This document shows, piece after piece, positions 22,561 through 35,411 of a stretch of DNA of 64,000 bases. The DNA lies in NCBI GenBank assembly GCA_973895155.1, contig OZ316894.1, positions 5,394,001 to 5,458,000 on the forward strand, given 5' to 3'. The notes beneath the pieces were generated by a model that saw nothing but the letters and a program-made list of their open reading frames with translations, had not been told where the DNA came from and did no database searches. Within the stretch, counting starts at the first letter, position 1. The number at the start of each line of letters is the position of its first letter. The DNA is from Marsupella aquatica (taxonomy: Eukaryota; Marchantiophyta). A program made the position numbers and the translations under genes.

Positions 22561-25500
22561 ACCCTAAGAAATGACTTACAACACAAAGAAGCATAATTAC
22601 AGAACCCATGCGGAGAATAGACCACAGAAGGGCAGGAAAAGAAAGAACTGCCGTTTGAGTCCTCTGGCAGGACAAAGAGACTGTTGCCTAGCTGGGCCTG
22701 TGCGAACCCGTCTGGAAACTACCCCTGATGAGCCTCCCCCCATGGCGTACTATGCTGTCCCCTTTTATGTTTACCAGGCTTATGAGTAAGGTTAATGGTC
22801 ACAACGTACATAACACTGCCAAAGATCAAAGGGCTTCAATTCATACCTGGAGTCCGACCCTAAGACAAGAAAAATCAATATTAAAAGGAAGGACACAATA
22901 GGCTGTTCAAACAATGATGTTTGTGAGCCATTCCTACAATGCAGTGAGTGCATTTTGGGCTATCTTTGTCCTCCATCACATCAGTGAACTTTGCTCACTT
23001 ATAAATTGGTTTTCCAAGGCACCAGAAGCGTCTCTGGACAAGTGACATGGTGAAAGACGTTGAAGTCCTGAATGATGGACCTCCAGGTGGTAGACACTTA
23101 CTAGTATACGATAGCAGGCAACGGTCTTTTCTGGTGAGATGATACATATTACACTTACTTTTCTACTGAGATGATACATATTAAAATCAGAGTGAAATGT
23201 CACAGGAAACAAAATAATCTTCGCTCTCCCAATTTCTCCATGATCGAAAGTTCACCATAAACTGGACTCTTTCGAAAGCTCTTTTGGAGCCCTTTCTAAT
23301 CAACTCACGAACAGCCTATTGGGTTGCATATCAGCAAGGGAGAAATTGAAGGTCTAAGTTTGCTAAAAAATAATACTATCGGAAGCAGAAAGCCAGAGTC
23401 TTCAGTAAATGAGGATAATCTTTGATTGAAATCCAAATAATTCTTAATCAAAAGGAAGTTGGCGATACTAGAATAGTTGAAAGAATACTCCGACACATTC
23501 AAGAACAGCCAATCCCACTTCATGTCAAGGAAGGAACGGAAGATCAAAGTTTGCTGTTGAAAAACTTTTGAAAGAGGGAACAGTGAGCAACTGACAGTCA
23601 CGCAAAGGGATACGAGTTTCCACAGATTCCCCGGAAATGGCCCGTCTTGCCTATCTCTCTGCCTCAACACCAGAGGAGATCGATGGTGGACGTACTCTCG
23701 GGTGGACTCACTTCGAATATTGTGTTATATGATCGATCGATTGCCCGATCGATTGTGAGCAAAGTTTTGCTAGGAATCAAAATCATGGCTTGCTTTAATG
23801 GAGATATATGGTTTATGACCACAAAAACCGATTCCACAAAAACTGATTCCACAAATACAACGAAAGGGCCCCACTCAATTTCTCTGCAAATTGCCGTGCG
23901 CGTCAAGTAAAGTGTAGTGTGACCATTCCCACCTATTAAAATAATGATTACGACACGTCTGAACTCGGGTTCAGTTACAAAGTGCTACAGCGCCCAATCA
24001 CACATCAAAATCTACTGTGTGCACTCATAAGTTTAAAGAAAATAATGAGTTTTATCATGTTATCGAGTGATGTCGTCCACCTATATATCATATTTTGATG
24101 TGATGTGGTACACCGTACTTCAAAATGTGATAATCTAGAGTGTGTTTATCATGTTATAGAGTGATGTACTTTGTGGTACACAGTGTATGTCATATTTTTG
24201 ATGTGTTACTGGGACCCCTAGAGCGCTTGTCATGTAAAGACACCCGAACAGAGTACTCTCAAGTCAGAACGTACTGTACGTTGATATCTTAATAGTGTAC
24301 TCTCTGAAGTGAGCACTGTGTATGGATACCCTATATATTAGCATTTCTCAAGTGAGGACTGACAGACATAACGTCTTCGAGTGCTCGTAATGCACTATTG
24401 CTTTAAAACATGTGCAAATTCTTGCTGCCATTGAACAAGCACAAGCCAATCGGACGAAAAATCGAGCATCGCTCTTGATGGGTCCTTGGCCCTACCTAGA
24501 ATTCTTGATTATTTTGTTCTTCCGCGTAGATGTATAGTTTCTTCCACATCAGTGGGATCGCTCAGTGAACGCAGACGATCTCGACGTGCAGAGTGATGAA
24601 ATCGCCTTGCCTGTGCTTTTACCCAGCACTATTTTATGCACCACTCGAATGACGTACCAGCTATGAAGCTGCGCAGCCAGAAGAAATCACGGTGTGTCAA
24701 GTCTTCAGACAATTGCTTGATGGGGGCCGGAGAAATACAGGATTGATGGGGCACGGTTCTTTCACACTTGCTTGATGGGGTACTTGAGATATATCGTACG
24801 CGATCTTCCTGTATGTTGGTTAATTGGAGTGGCCGTCGTAAAGTTGCAAAGCAACAGTGTGCGGGGTGCTGCTACCAAGTGAAATGCTCGCCTGGCTAGC
24901 CTGATACGGGATAGCCTGATACGGGAAGCCTCCCAAACACTATGAATGACAGTAAACGGTCACCAATTGAACCGTCAATCCATTTAATATGTGAGCACTT
25001 CAAAGTGAACACATCGATCTTTGCACATTTACGGAAAAGTCAAATTAGAGGCCACAAATTTGCATGGCAAAGAATGAATAAACGAATGACGACATTGCTG
25101 CTGTTTCAGATTCACTAACAGTAGATCAGATAATATTACATTGACGGAAAAACGAATTTCATAATTTCCTGAAAGATGGTTCAAATATCGAGTAGCAGGT
25201 AAAGTCAGATCGAATGAAGGCTTGTCGGACTTAAATGCCCAATTTGCACTGATTCAGAGTCCAAAAAATTGAATGGCAGGACGCAAGGAGTTGAGTGCAT
25301 AAGTGCTATTTCAGGTTCATGATCAGACAGAATCATCTGCATTAGTTATTAATAACGATATGGTTATGTCATGTTTACCCGCAACAAAATCCAAGCATTC
25401 AGTCAAAAATCGAACTACACAAACATTGGGAGCAAATGCATGCTGGTACTGACTGCTGCTCCCTCTAGAACTTCGATCCCTCTCAAGACGCCATCGAGCT

Positions 25501-26157
25501 ATCGTCTAAACATTTCGACGCTGATTGACGTTTATGCACTGAAGAGTAAAGAAACTAGAATACCTTTGTCACCCGTTCTCCCTAGCCTTTTAATTGTGCG
25601 TCCTCACCCCGTCTGGGATGTAAATATATATGTAAATTTCTCCTTCGTGGCCATGCATGGAACTCGTATAGAGTCCCATTCTGCATCGCCATGAGCAGTA
25701 GTAAGGACGTTCGGATGCACCTGCTCCACAATGCCGCTGCCACCGTACCGTCTAGCTGCTCGACTTTCACTGGCTTCGAAGTCAATGCTGCATCACAGTG
25801 TAGATCAGATCAGCACAATGAGTCAGCGAGGCTGGTTACAACGTTTGCTAAACTAATTACGTCGCAGCAGCATTACTGAAGTGATTGGCGTACTTTTTAT
25901 CCCATGTGCGCTATCATAAAAGTTAAGAAGCGTGCCCAATCAAGCCTGTATTTTTATCAGGGGGCCCATTTATCAACTAAGGAATCGTCTTCATCCGTCG
26001 ACGTGACTTGCATGCATGTTGACTCGGACTTGCACTGATGGCAAATTCACCGAAACGTAGGCCAAACGGAGACATACCTCATCTATCCTAGCTACATGTT
26101 GACTCGTAGTGCACTGATGGGCACATTTGCGACTCCAATAGATGTACCTCGATCACT
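22561..26157. other. Gene-free stretch with small local duplications
   Basis: No gene is supported. A diverged local duplication occurs at about 24042-24215 (both halves contain tttatcatgttat.gagtgatgt and a tcatattt...gatgtg block). A 15-bp tandem pair (agcctgatacgggat) lies at about 24897-24928. Confidence 0.45.
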
Positions 26158-26203
26158 CTCATTCAGGGCCATCTCAAAAAACTATTGGATGGCCCTGAAT
26201 GAA
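26158..26203. other. Strong hairpin
   Basis: The bases tcattcagggccatc at 26159-26173 pair perfectly with gatggccctgaatga at 26188-26202, leaving a 14-base loop. With a two-base bulge, the pairing extends outward through tcactc / gagtga. It sits about 300 bp upstream of the SABATH gene. A transposon scar or small-RNA precursor are both possible. Confidence 0.7.
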
Positions 26204-26495
26204 TGAGTGAGGCCATGTTGACTCAAAAAACTTACTAGCGGTTCTGGTGGACTAGTGGTTATGACAACTTACTGTATACCATTAACGCCTAGTACGTCAC
26301 TGCAAGGCCGTCATTCTCTCAATTGCCGTGGAGAAAACGAGTTCTCTCACTCTCGCCTCCTGGACCACTGCCATAGCCAGAAGGATATATAGTTATGGGC
26401 TATATATATGTCAACGTGTATGGACTTCATAATGTAACACTAGCTGGTATATTATATACTGCTTCAATCTCGTCGACCTGGATCTCGTTACAGCA

Positions 26496-28187
26496 ATGGG
26501 TTCTGAAATAGCACACGATGTCATTTCTAAGGCACCTGGCCGTACTAGCACTGCTCCACCAGCCAAGCCAACTTTGTCGTCGTCCTCTATGCAGCAGAAA
26601 CAACAACCTGCTGTTGAGAAGGTGTTCGCAATGGGCCAAGGAGACGGGGAGGAGAGCTACAGTAAGAACTCAGGATACCAAGCAACTGTCAACAAGATAT
26701 CGCGATCAATTCTCGGGGAAGCACTCGAAAAACTGAATCTTTCCTCTGAGCGAGGCCCCGTGGTTGTGGCAGATTTGGGCTGCTCTTCCGGTAGTAACTC
26801 AATCGTCAATGTAGACCTCATTGTTGACAAATTAAGACGGCGGTTGACCCAAGATGTACATTTCCAAGCTTTCTTCAATGATCTTCCTTCCAACGACTTT
26901 AACAATCTCTTCCAACTGCTAAGTACTAACAAAAGAAGCGGAGCTGATATGTATTTCGCCGCTGGACTTCCGGGTTCGTTTTTCGGTCGGCTTTTCCCGT
27001 CGTCGTCTGTTCACGTGTTCCACTCGTCCCTGAGTGTACATTGGATGTCTAAGGTATGTCTACCTTTAATGTGGTCGTTAGTTATGGGCTCTCTCCATCT
27101 ATCAATGTTTATACTGGAACAATCTACTGTACAATTCGCGTAACTATCCGGAAATGATAAATAAATGGAATAGAATAGAATAGAATATATAGTTTTTCAG
27201 GCAAGCTAATACAGTACGTACAACATCAGCAGTGACAACTTGTGATGTTGTACCCAAAAACATTCATTGTGCTTAAAGGAAATCAATGAAATTAATAAGG
27301 ATTGTAGGGCAGCTAAGCACAAGTAGTCATATATGGTTGGGCATCTAAGAGCTCATTCATGCTCATTCAAGAGATCGTTGCGGTTTGCAGGTCCCTGATG
27401 CAATTGAAGATGAGGACTCCCCTTCATATAACAGAGGAAACCCATGGACAACAAATGCGAGCCCAGCTGTGGCAAGAGCATATCATCAACAAGCTTCACT
27501 TGACATGAATAACTTTCTCCAAGCTAGAGCAGCAGAGCTGGTTTCGGGAGGTGTGTTGTTCTTCTCTTTTGTTGGAAGATCGACAGTGGAAGCAAACAAG
27601 CCAACGAATGATCTGATGACCACATTTTTTATGGATTTAGTTCAAATTTGGAGGGATCTGGTCGCAGAGGTAAGCAATTCTCAAAAATCTCATTCAGCTT
27701 CTCGATTCTTCTTATTTTCTTGAACCTCCTTCCCGCTGTTGAGTTGTAGAACTCTGATGAGTACGTACTGAGTTCAATATCTCTAAATTAATTAATAAAT
27801 TAAGTCCATGATCCTGTGCAGGGTCTCCTAACTGAACAAGAGCTTGACAGCTTCAACTTCCCATGCTATGTACGTAGCGTTGAAGATATACGGCAAGATT
27901 TAGAAAGCTGCGGTTCCCTGTTCGATGTGCTGACAGCCAAAATTCATAGACTTGAAGTCAGTGCCTATGAAGTCTTTGCAACCTCAGACGCCACTGTCAT
28001 TTCTTCAAAGATGAAGTGCATGCTCAAATCTATCGTGAACAATATCTTGGAAGCTCATGTAGGCGTAAAAGCTTCGAAGGTCATCTGGACACGATATGAG
28101 GGATTAGTCGCCGAAAGGATACGAATGCATCCCGAAAATCTCCTGATAAGGAATGCGATATGCTTTGTAAGTCTGATCCGTAAGTAA
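26496..28187 (+). CDS. SABATH family carboxyl methyltransferase
   Basis: Predicted to transfer methyl from SAM to the carboxyl (rarely ring nitrogen) of a small acid such as benzoate, salicylate, jasmonate or a hormone acid. Exons 26496-27053, 27391-27669 and 27822-28187 join in frame at phase 0 to give 400 residues; relatives are usually 350-390. Family marks are SYSKNSGYQ (54-62) for SAM and substrate, ADLGCSSGSNS (92-102), FFNDLPSNDFN, GLPGSFFGRLFPSSSVHVFHSS and the active-site block SVHWMSKVP spanning the first splice junction. Also present are NPWTTNASP and GGVLFFSFVGR, and the end is CFVSLIRK. The extra Ser/Thr/Pro-rich leader (about residues 1-40) is unusual. Substrate specificity cannot be assigned. 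Confidence 0.92.
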
Positions 28188-31100
28188 AGTCAACCGTCCC
28201 ATAAGCAATGGATGGCTTAGTGATCGATACAGCCTCCGCGTGTGTGATTGACTGTGATTAACACTTTAAGTGCCAAAACGTCCTATAGATAAGCAAAAGA
28301 CTGTTTTGCTTGCTTTATTTTTCTTGTCATGTCCCCAAGTGGGTCACTTCGGGTCATTTCCGTGGCATGGCATTTTGTTGGAAGCTGCTTGCATCCATTC
28401 TTACAAAATTTTGAATCTATTCTCTTAATTAACACACCGGGAACAGTAAGTTCACTGGAATCAGTTTTATTCTGGTCGAGTCTCTCGCCATTAATTCTGG
28501 CAACATAGCAAGGATTCCTGTTTCTGACCAGCTCCCTTAATTTCGCCACGACCCCACACTGAGGGCGACGTGAATTAAATACTCGTTGCATATCCCCATC
28601 GATCAAGCATCCACTCCAGCGCAAGGTGAACGCCACTATTGAGACGAAACGTACCACAAGCACCTGAGAATGACCACAATCGACCTGATCCTCCCCTTGC
28701 GTGTTCCAACCTTCTACTTCGATAGCCTAATCGTTTCAGATCTGATGCGCACCGCTCTTCTCCCTCGTTGTCTACGCCACACGCACTAATAATATAGATT
28801 TAGTTTTTCCTGAATAAAACACATCCGGTCTGTCTTATATTGGGACGTTTTATATAGTGAAACAGAAAGTTTTCATTTTGACCATTGATATATATGACGT
28901 CATCCAGTTTTCGTAGGCAAGATGAACCAGATTGTTATAATAGAGATTGTTCAGAGTGATCTTTCTTCCTGTTAGCTGCTCTCATCGTCCCCTGCGACAC
29001 ATTATTTCTCCGGATCTGAGACTAGCTGACACTCATTCTTACACAAGAAACTGATTCTCAACTAGATTTGTTACGTGTATCGATTGTCAAGCACGATATG
29101 CTACATACATATACGATATCGACATGTCTCCGGAATGTTATCGTGTCAGTCGATCCAAGTTGTTGACGACAGTATGCAGGACGTTGTGGAAACCGCTGCG
29201 GAATTACTTATTACTCCGTAGAAGGCTATACTTACACACGGCTTCAAGTGGACTACGTACTGGACCCTAATCAAGCGCCCTTCTGTCAACAAGATAGACA
29301 TAAAGGTCTGGAAACATTTTCGTATCGAAGCTTCCTTGATATAAACAGCATGCCAGGATATATCTGATCTCAGAAGGTCAAAAGTTATACGATTCCAAAT
29401 TCATCTTAACCCCCACGTACTCAGTCCAGCTTGAGACCAAGACTGAGTTGCACTGTCGGCCGTCGAGTGTAGTCTAGCAAGGGTGAGCTTTCCCGTCAGT
29501 AACGTTCCTGTCATATGATTGAAATGTGAATGATTCAGTCTCCTGTTTGAATATTTAAAATCATGTAGATTATTTTTCGAACAGCATAACTTTGGTCTGA
29601 GGATCTTTAATAACACCATTGTGAGAGGTGTTAGTATAGAAAGCCATGCAGCCAAAAAATGTGCCCGCTATATAATCATACCAGCAGAGTGTTCGCCCAC
29701 GGGACGTCTGTGTCTGTGCTCAATGGTTCGCAAGGTTTAATTGTCGAAGCAGGCATGGGGAGAAGATCATTGAAGTCGATCAATCCGGAAACCTGAATCT
29801 TTGGGAAACCAGTCTCAGTCTGACAAAACTGAGATATCCATTGACACCTCAAAGAACTGCCGAGAGAAATGCCACAACCACAGGATCCAGCTCACACGAG
29901 AGAGTACCGTTTTCGATTCCTACATCGAGAGATATATGATTGCAACACCGGCCACGTCCGCCAGCGCTGTTCACCAACCACTTGCAACCACTGAAATGGA
30001 TTGCATTAAGTCTTCTCCACAACAAGAAGTGGCATTTTTATTAGCACTAGTCGCCAATAAACGACAAATGGCCTAGGTCTATCCCGAGATCCATTATTTT
30101 CCCTAATTGAGCCTTCACTGGTTTCCCCGCCTTTGAGCCGGGGGGCCAAGTTGCTTCTCCCACAGTGCCCCTTTGGCCTGTCTAGCTTTTGATAGTTGCC
30201 CTGACTACCACGTACTGGTCGAGATTGTACTGGATTGTAAACGAAATACTTGATGTGGGCCATCCCTAAAACAGCACCCAATGAGTCATTTTCTTTCAAT
30301 AGGTGTTTCCTGGGGCCCTGTCGTCCATGTAGTGCGGACTTCACATTTTCGAGTCTCGTCCATGTAGGCACAGGCAAGCGTCACGCAAACGTGGTCAGGC
30401 TCCACAACATGTACAAGGATCAGTCTTTGTTTCGGCCCGTCTTGAGTCCTTAGGGTCGTGCGGGGCAGGATCATGGCTGGAACACGCATTCAAGTGGGAG
30501 TGGGAGGCTAGGAAGAAATTAACCTCTATGGATTAATTTGTATGAGTGGTTTTGCACATGTTTCTGTGTGTGCATCAATTCAACTTGTTCGCAACAGAGA
30601 AAATGGAGCTCCAGCCAGTCAACTTCACTGGGTTGCCTGCTAGGTGAGTGCATCGTTGACGTTATGCTGGCGCCAGGCTCCAAGGATTTGGTGGCTGGAT
30701 CATATTATAGGCGAATGCTCTAATGAGGTCGATCAACAACCCCATTCACCTCAAAGTTTTGATGCCTAGCCAACCCTTTACCGCAACCATGGTTTTTGCC
30801 GGTCTTCCAAGCTAGACAGTCTTCCCCACTGGTGCCACCATCCAGTAACTTTATGCAGCGATTACGATATTATTTCACTGGCTCCCAACCTCCATTTACA
30901 GGCAGAAAGGCGGTCGTGAGGTAGTGCTTCTCCACCAACCTGCTGCATATAAATCTACGATTGTCCAAAGCACATGGCAGCATCTCTTCGAAGGTCAGCC
31001 TTTGAGCCAGAAACCAACAGATTGGTTATCTTGCGACAAGCTCAACTCCGGCCTGTGTACGTTGGCTAATCGAGCACAGTCAAGTAAGTTCCTTGGAGTA

Positions 31101-32078
31101 TTCAGGGATGGCGTATATATTGATTTCATACGTGACCGGTGGGCTTTGGCGAGTTTTGCAGGTGCAGGCATATTGGGGCCCATGTCCATGGCATTGAACG
31201 GTGCTTTTTGGACGTGGTTTGCAGCCACTGAATTAAAGGCTGGAGCTGCTCTATACCACCTAAATAAAAACGGAAAGGTTGACAAGATGTAAGGATGGGA
31301 CCCGAGGGGCTGTAATTGGCCGAGCAAGGTTTAGTTTTAGTGTGCCTGGGGCCTAAAAACAACCCTAAAATATTGTCACATTGTAAGAATAAAGAGATGT
31401 CCATCACTTAGCTGATATGGTCTAAATACACGACGTATATACCATTAGGAACATGCATAATTATACTCCAAGGTACCCGACATCCCTACAATATGTCTGT
31501 GTTACATTTCATTCACGTTTCTTTAAACCACACGTGTCCAAATAAAAGTCTCATTAATTACCTCTCTCACTACTCCTCATATATTCCTGTCCCTTGTGAA
31601 CATTGTCTCACCATAAAAGGTGGAGCACTTGCCAATAAAAGGTTATGCACCCCATTTTGTGGACCTCGAGCCCATTCCTGAACTTTAGATGAGAGCAATG
31701 GGTGACCTGCTCGGTAACCCGTAGCTTGTTATACTTAGGTGCACTGATGGTTTAATTAAGTGCATCCAAGATTGAAGAGAATTGACTCTGCCGATATGAA
31801 ATTTGTGCCTCTTGGTTTGCTAGGACTCTACCATTGGCACAATTATCATGGAAGCACTCACTTGAATGTCGAAAGTACAAAAGTTGTCCCATGAGTCAAA
31901 TGTGCAGCAGAATTTGATCATGTCACATGGGACTAGTATGCACTGCTACGAGCAAAGCCCTGCAGTCCAATCACCACAAAGATAGAGTCTCAGCTGAAGC
32001 ACCTTGGCTGTCCATTTGTCCAGTGGGTGTAATGAGAGTGGGCAGGGAAAGTTTGGTGCACCTCAGACTATTTTGAAG
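28188..32078. other. Gene-free stretch
   Basis: Several reading frames of 80-125 codons occur on both strands, but none shows a domain, a consistent splice model or coding-like composition. I annotate no gene here. Confidence 0.45.
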
Positions 32079-32513
32079 CTCGGCCACTTCACTTCCACAA
32101 AAATAGCACATCACGATGGCCTCCAGATAGTGAGAACGAGAGTGAGACCCCGATTTGTGATTGAGGGAAAGATTTTGGCCGAGAAGGCTTGGGGTCGACC
32201 TCACTTCTTTTCTTCCGACCCATTGCGCGCGAAGAAGTTAGAGGCAGGGTTAGAGGTTTATTAATTCAACTGTGGAAGACTTTAAAAATTTGTTGATTGA
32301 TAAAATATAAGGATGTTTTAATCCAATTTATGAGAAATATAAGAACTGTAGGATTTTTTTAATACCAAATATGAAAATAGTCCTAGAATATTCCTAAAGT
32401 CAGGGGTTAAAAATAGTAAAAAATTACTTTATTTTCTTAAGTTTTAGGGTGTTTATTACTTGAAAACTGTGAGTGTGTTATGGGACCTCCCTTGGAGCTA
32501 GTGAGGCCCCGAG
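32079..32513 (-). mobile_element. hAT-like non-autonomous element, minus orientation
   Basis: Ends ctcggccacttcact and gtgaggccccgag form an imperfect inverted repeat matching the 14091-14394 element. The interior, read on the minus strand, aligns with 4022-4370. Flanking 8-mers differ, so the target duplication is lost or the borders have shifted. Confidence 0.65.
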
Positions 32514-33330
32514 CGACAAGGGAGACCTCATGTAGGGAAAAAACTCAGCTTGTGGGGAGCAAATGATCACGCAATATTGGTCCAGCCCTAAACAGAAACC
32601 CTTAGTTACTAAACTGTGCATTACGGTCCCGAATCATGGTTGACCGTATGTCGACCAGCTAGTGTATGTGGGGAGGCATACGAGAGGCCATTTAGTCATT
32701 GCCCACCTCAGAACCTTGGTAAGTTATCAAGCGGGTGGTTTCAATTTATGTTGACCACGAACAGGCCATCAATGCTCTGGCTCATACCAGAAACATGGAT
32801 CATGCCATCTAGACGCACCGGGAGACGCACTGATTCTTCCGCACTTGCACAACCAAGGAATTAAATGTATGAAAATATGAATGGCACTTTAGGCCAAATA
32901 TAACCATTATACTATATAAAGTGGTGATTTGACAGATTTTGATTACTAGTCAACTGCTGCCTTTTTCTTGTCTAGTCAACTGCTGCGGCCTTTTCTGGTC
33001 GCACTAAATAGCTAGGTTACTGGTCCACTGTTTAGCACAAGAGGCTGGACCATTGCTCTCCTTTGTGTGCATTTAATTGTGAGTTCTGTGGTCTATTGCT
33101 CTGACTACAGAATGGCTGAAATTGGCAAATCTTAAGGCCAAGGCCTTGGGCAGCTACTTTAATAGTTGGCAGGTTCTCAAGTCTTTCTGAGTAGAGAACC
33201 CGGTAGAGAATCATATGTTGAAAATGTTCTTGACTCAATTTGCATGCTTTCAAATAATTTGTCCCAGCAATTCACCCTGTAGGCAATCACTATATAAGCT
33301 ATAAGGATTATTGACTTATATATATTACAT
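32514..33330. other. Gene-free stretch
   Basis: Nothing coding is recognised. The sequence around 33250-33290 (tttcaaat..ttgtccc and agcaattcac) is partly repeated just right of the next element at about 34156-34185. Confidence 0.45.
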
Positions 33331-34163
33331 TTCTTTGAAACAGCTTTTTACTATATATCCTGTCCCCCAAACTGAGCTAAATTACTAACCTACCCCCAAA
33401 ATTATTTTAATTGCTAGGTTGCCCCCCCCCCCCCCATATTGTATATCTGGGTTACATTAACCATTTCACTTAGCCCACACTAGGGTGATTTCTCATTGGT
33501 GGACTAACATGTGGCAAGACTATATTGGCTCCGCCTTACCCTGGCCAAGCTTACCCTCACGTGGCTAGCTCTTTCCCATGTTTTGAACAAGACTTGCACC
33601 GACCAGGGCTGGCCCCTCCCCCTCGCAACTTTCAATCCCAACTTGGATCCCAATTACACTGATGACCTGGCTGGCTGAGTGCTGCATTTTTCCCTTCAAA
33701 AATTGGGTCCCATATTCCATAGGTGCCTGATGATCCTTGGGTCCTGACGATCCACCCACTCCCACTTTTCTGAAGGAAAGAGGCCCGATAGTATACATAT
33801 TTTCCATGTGAAAACAAATCCACATTTGGGCCTACTTCCGGAGTTGAGCTGGGTCATCAGGATCTAGAACTCGAGAGGGGGACGGGCCGGCCAGCCCTGT
33901 TTGGTGTGGGCTCATTCAAAAAATGGGAAAGAGCTATAGTAGCCCGGTGAGGGTAAACTCAGCCAGGGTAAGGCAGAGCCAATAGTGCCTCGCCATGTGT
34001 TAATCCACCAATGAGAAATCACCCAAGCCTGGGTTAACTAAAACTGTTAATGTAACCCATCTATACAATATGGGGGAAACCTAGCAATTAAAATAATTTT
34101 GGGGGTAGGTTAGTAATTTAGCTCAGTTTGGGGGACAGGTTAGTAAGAAGCTGTTCTTTCAAA
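33331..34163. mobile_element. Mutator-like foldback element with about 200-bp inverted repeats
   Basis: The element spans 33341-34153 (813 bp). Its left arm, cagctttttactat then cccccaaactgagctaaatt, matches the reverse complement of the right arm for about 200 bp. Flanking 10-mers are ttctttgaaa (33331-33340) and ttctttcaaa (34154-34163), one mismatch apart. This size of target duplication and the long arms suit a Mutator-like element. A run of 14 C occurs at 33422-33435. The interior (about 33570-33930) encodes no transposase. Confidence 0.85.
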
Positions 34164-35003
34164 TTGTCCTAGCAATTCACTCTGAGTGTACAAGCAATTG
34201 AAAATCTATACAAACCTTGAGAGGTCAAAATCAAATTTACCAAGAATTGCCTAAGTTTTTAATACACATTTCTTTTGCTCTGAAGTGTAATAAAATACAA
34301 TTTTTTTTTGAGTGCTCCTAATAGTTTGTGGTTTCTAGCAGCTGAGTACTCTAATTGTGTTTCAATGATTAAGTCGTTTGCTTCCGCTAGTTAGTACATA
34401 ACATTTTCAAAAGTGTTTGTAGCCACATACATGCCATGTGGATTTTTTTTGCATGCAATGTCACACTTTGTAGCTTCTCTTGGTCCATGAACAGAAGTGT
34501 ATGGCTGATGGCCAGGGTCTGCTGCTGTTGTCTTGCCCCTAACTGGCTCACATTCAAAGGCCCATCCAACAAAGGATAAACCTTTTGCTCCAAAGCATGT
34601 GATTTGATGTAGGGTAGCCACAAGGGGACAATACCCAGGGTGGGACCCAGGGCTCCACCTAGACCGAGGGAAAGAGGGTTCCGGAGAGGGTTGAACCAGG
34701 GCCAGCCAGGGGCTGAGGATAAACCAGGACTCCGACCACTATAAGGTTGAATTTAGAACCTCTCAGTTCTAGGCTCATCTGCTGGCCAGCTGACCTAAGC
34801 CAAATTTTTTAACAGACCTTCTAGTTCATGCAAGTGGTGGAATGCAGACTACTCAAAGCTCTCCTGGAAATGATGCCCGAAATGATGTGATGGACCGTTC
34901 TTGCTTGGGGAATGACAGTTGAGGTCTTGTACAAAGCAAATCAGATGGGAAATCAGGAAGCAAAATTATCAGCAAACTAGTCCGATAGTTGAAACCGGGC
35001 TAG
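34164..35003. other. Gene-free stretch
   Basis: No gene or clearly bounded repeat seen. Minus-strand frames near 34387-34623 lack any recognised domain. Confidence 0.4.
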
Positions 35004-35228
35004 CTTCGAAACCCTTGGCTGACCCTCAGGATGCTCTAATTCCCTGGCTGACTCTGACCATGCTTCTAAACCTTTGGCTGACCCCTAGGGATGCTCTAAT
35101 TCCCTGACTGGCCCTGACTATGCTTCCAAACCTATGGCTGACCCTGAGGATGCTTTAATCTGACCCAATCTGACCCTGAGCATGCTTCTAAACCCTTGGC
35201 TGACCCTGACCATGGTTTTAAACCCTTC
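35004..35228. repeat. Degenerate minisatellite upstream of the macro-domain gene
   Basis: A roughly 30-bp unit alternates between ggctgaccctgaggatgct and ggctgaccctgaccatgctt, each followed by an AT-rich tail (ctaaaccctt or ctaattccc). At least seven diverged units are visible. It ends about 80 bp before the first in-frame ATG at 35310. Confidence 0.85.
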
Positions 35229-35411
35229 AGACCTCGTCGAGTTAGCGGGTGCTGTCCATGGCTGCGTGGCCACGAACCCGTCTCTCTCGTTTCGTCAGCA
35301 GCCCTCGCAATGCTGGCACCCCCTCTCCCGGCAGCACCGATCTCGGTTCGCCATCGCTGTTTCTTGCGAAACCCATCGAAACCCTCGCATGCAATCTGGC
35401 CTGTCGTCCCT

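Noticed and set aside
22133-22675. The nested-repeat frame as a CASP-like membrane protein
   Set aside because: There is hydrophobicity and a weak resemblance at one end, but the conserved family residues and exon structure were not found.
23305-23670. Minus-strand hydrophobic frame of 121 codons
   Set aside because: Considered as an F-box/kelch remnant, but no motif stands up.
29801-30377. Overlapping 91- and 123-codon frames on opposite strands
   Set aside because: Composition and lack of any recognised motif suggest chance open sequence.
30924-31292. 122-codon plus-strand frame
   Set aside because: No start context, splice partners, domain or repeat support; overlapping frames on the other strand are equally long.
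33422-33435. Run of 14 C as a possible assembly gap or telomere-like feature
   Set aside because: It lies inside a foldback arm whose partner has a shorter version, so it is a homopolymer expansion.
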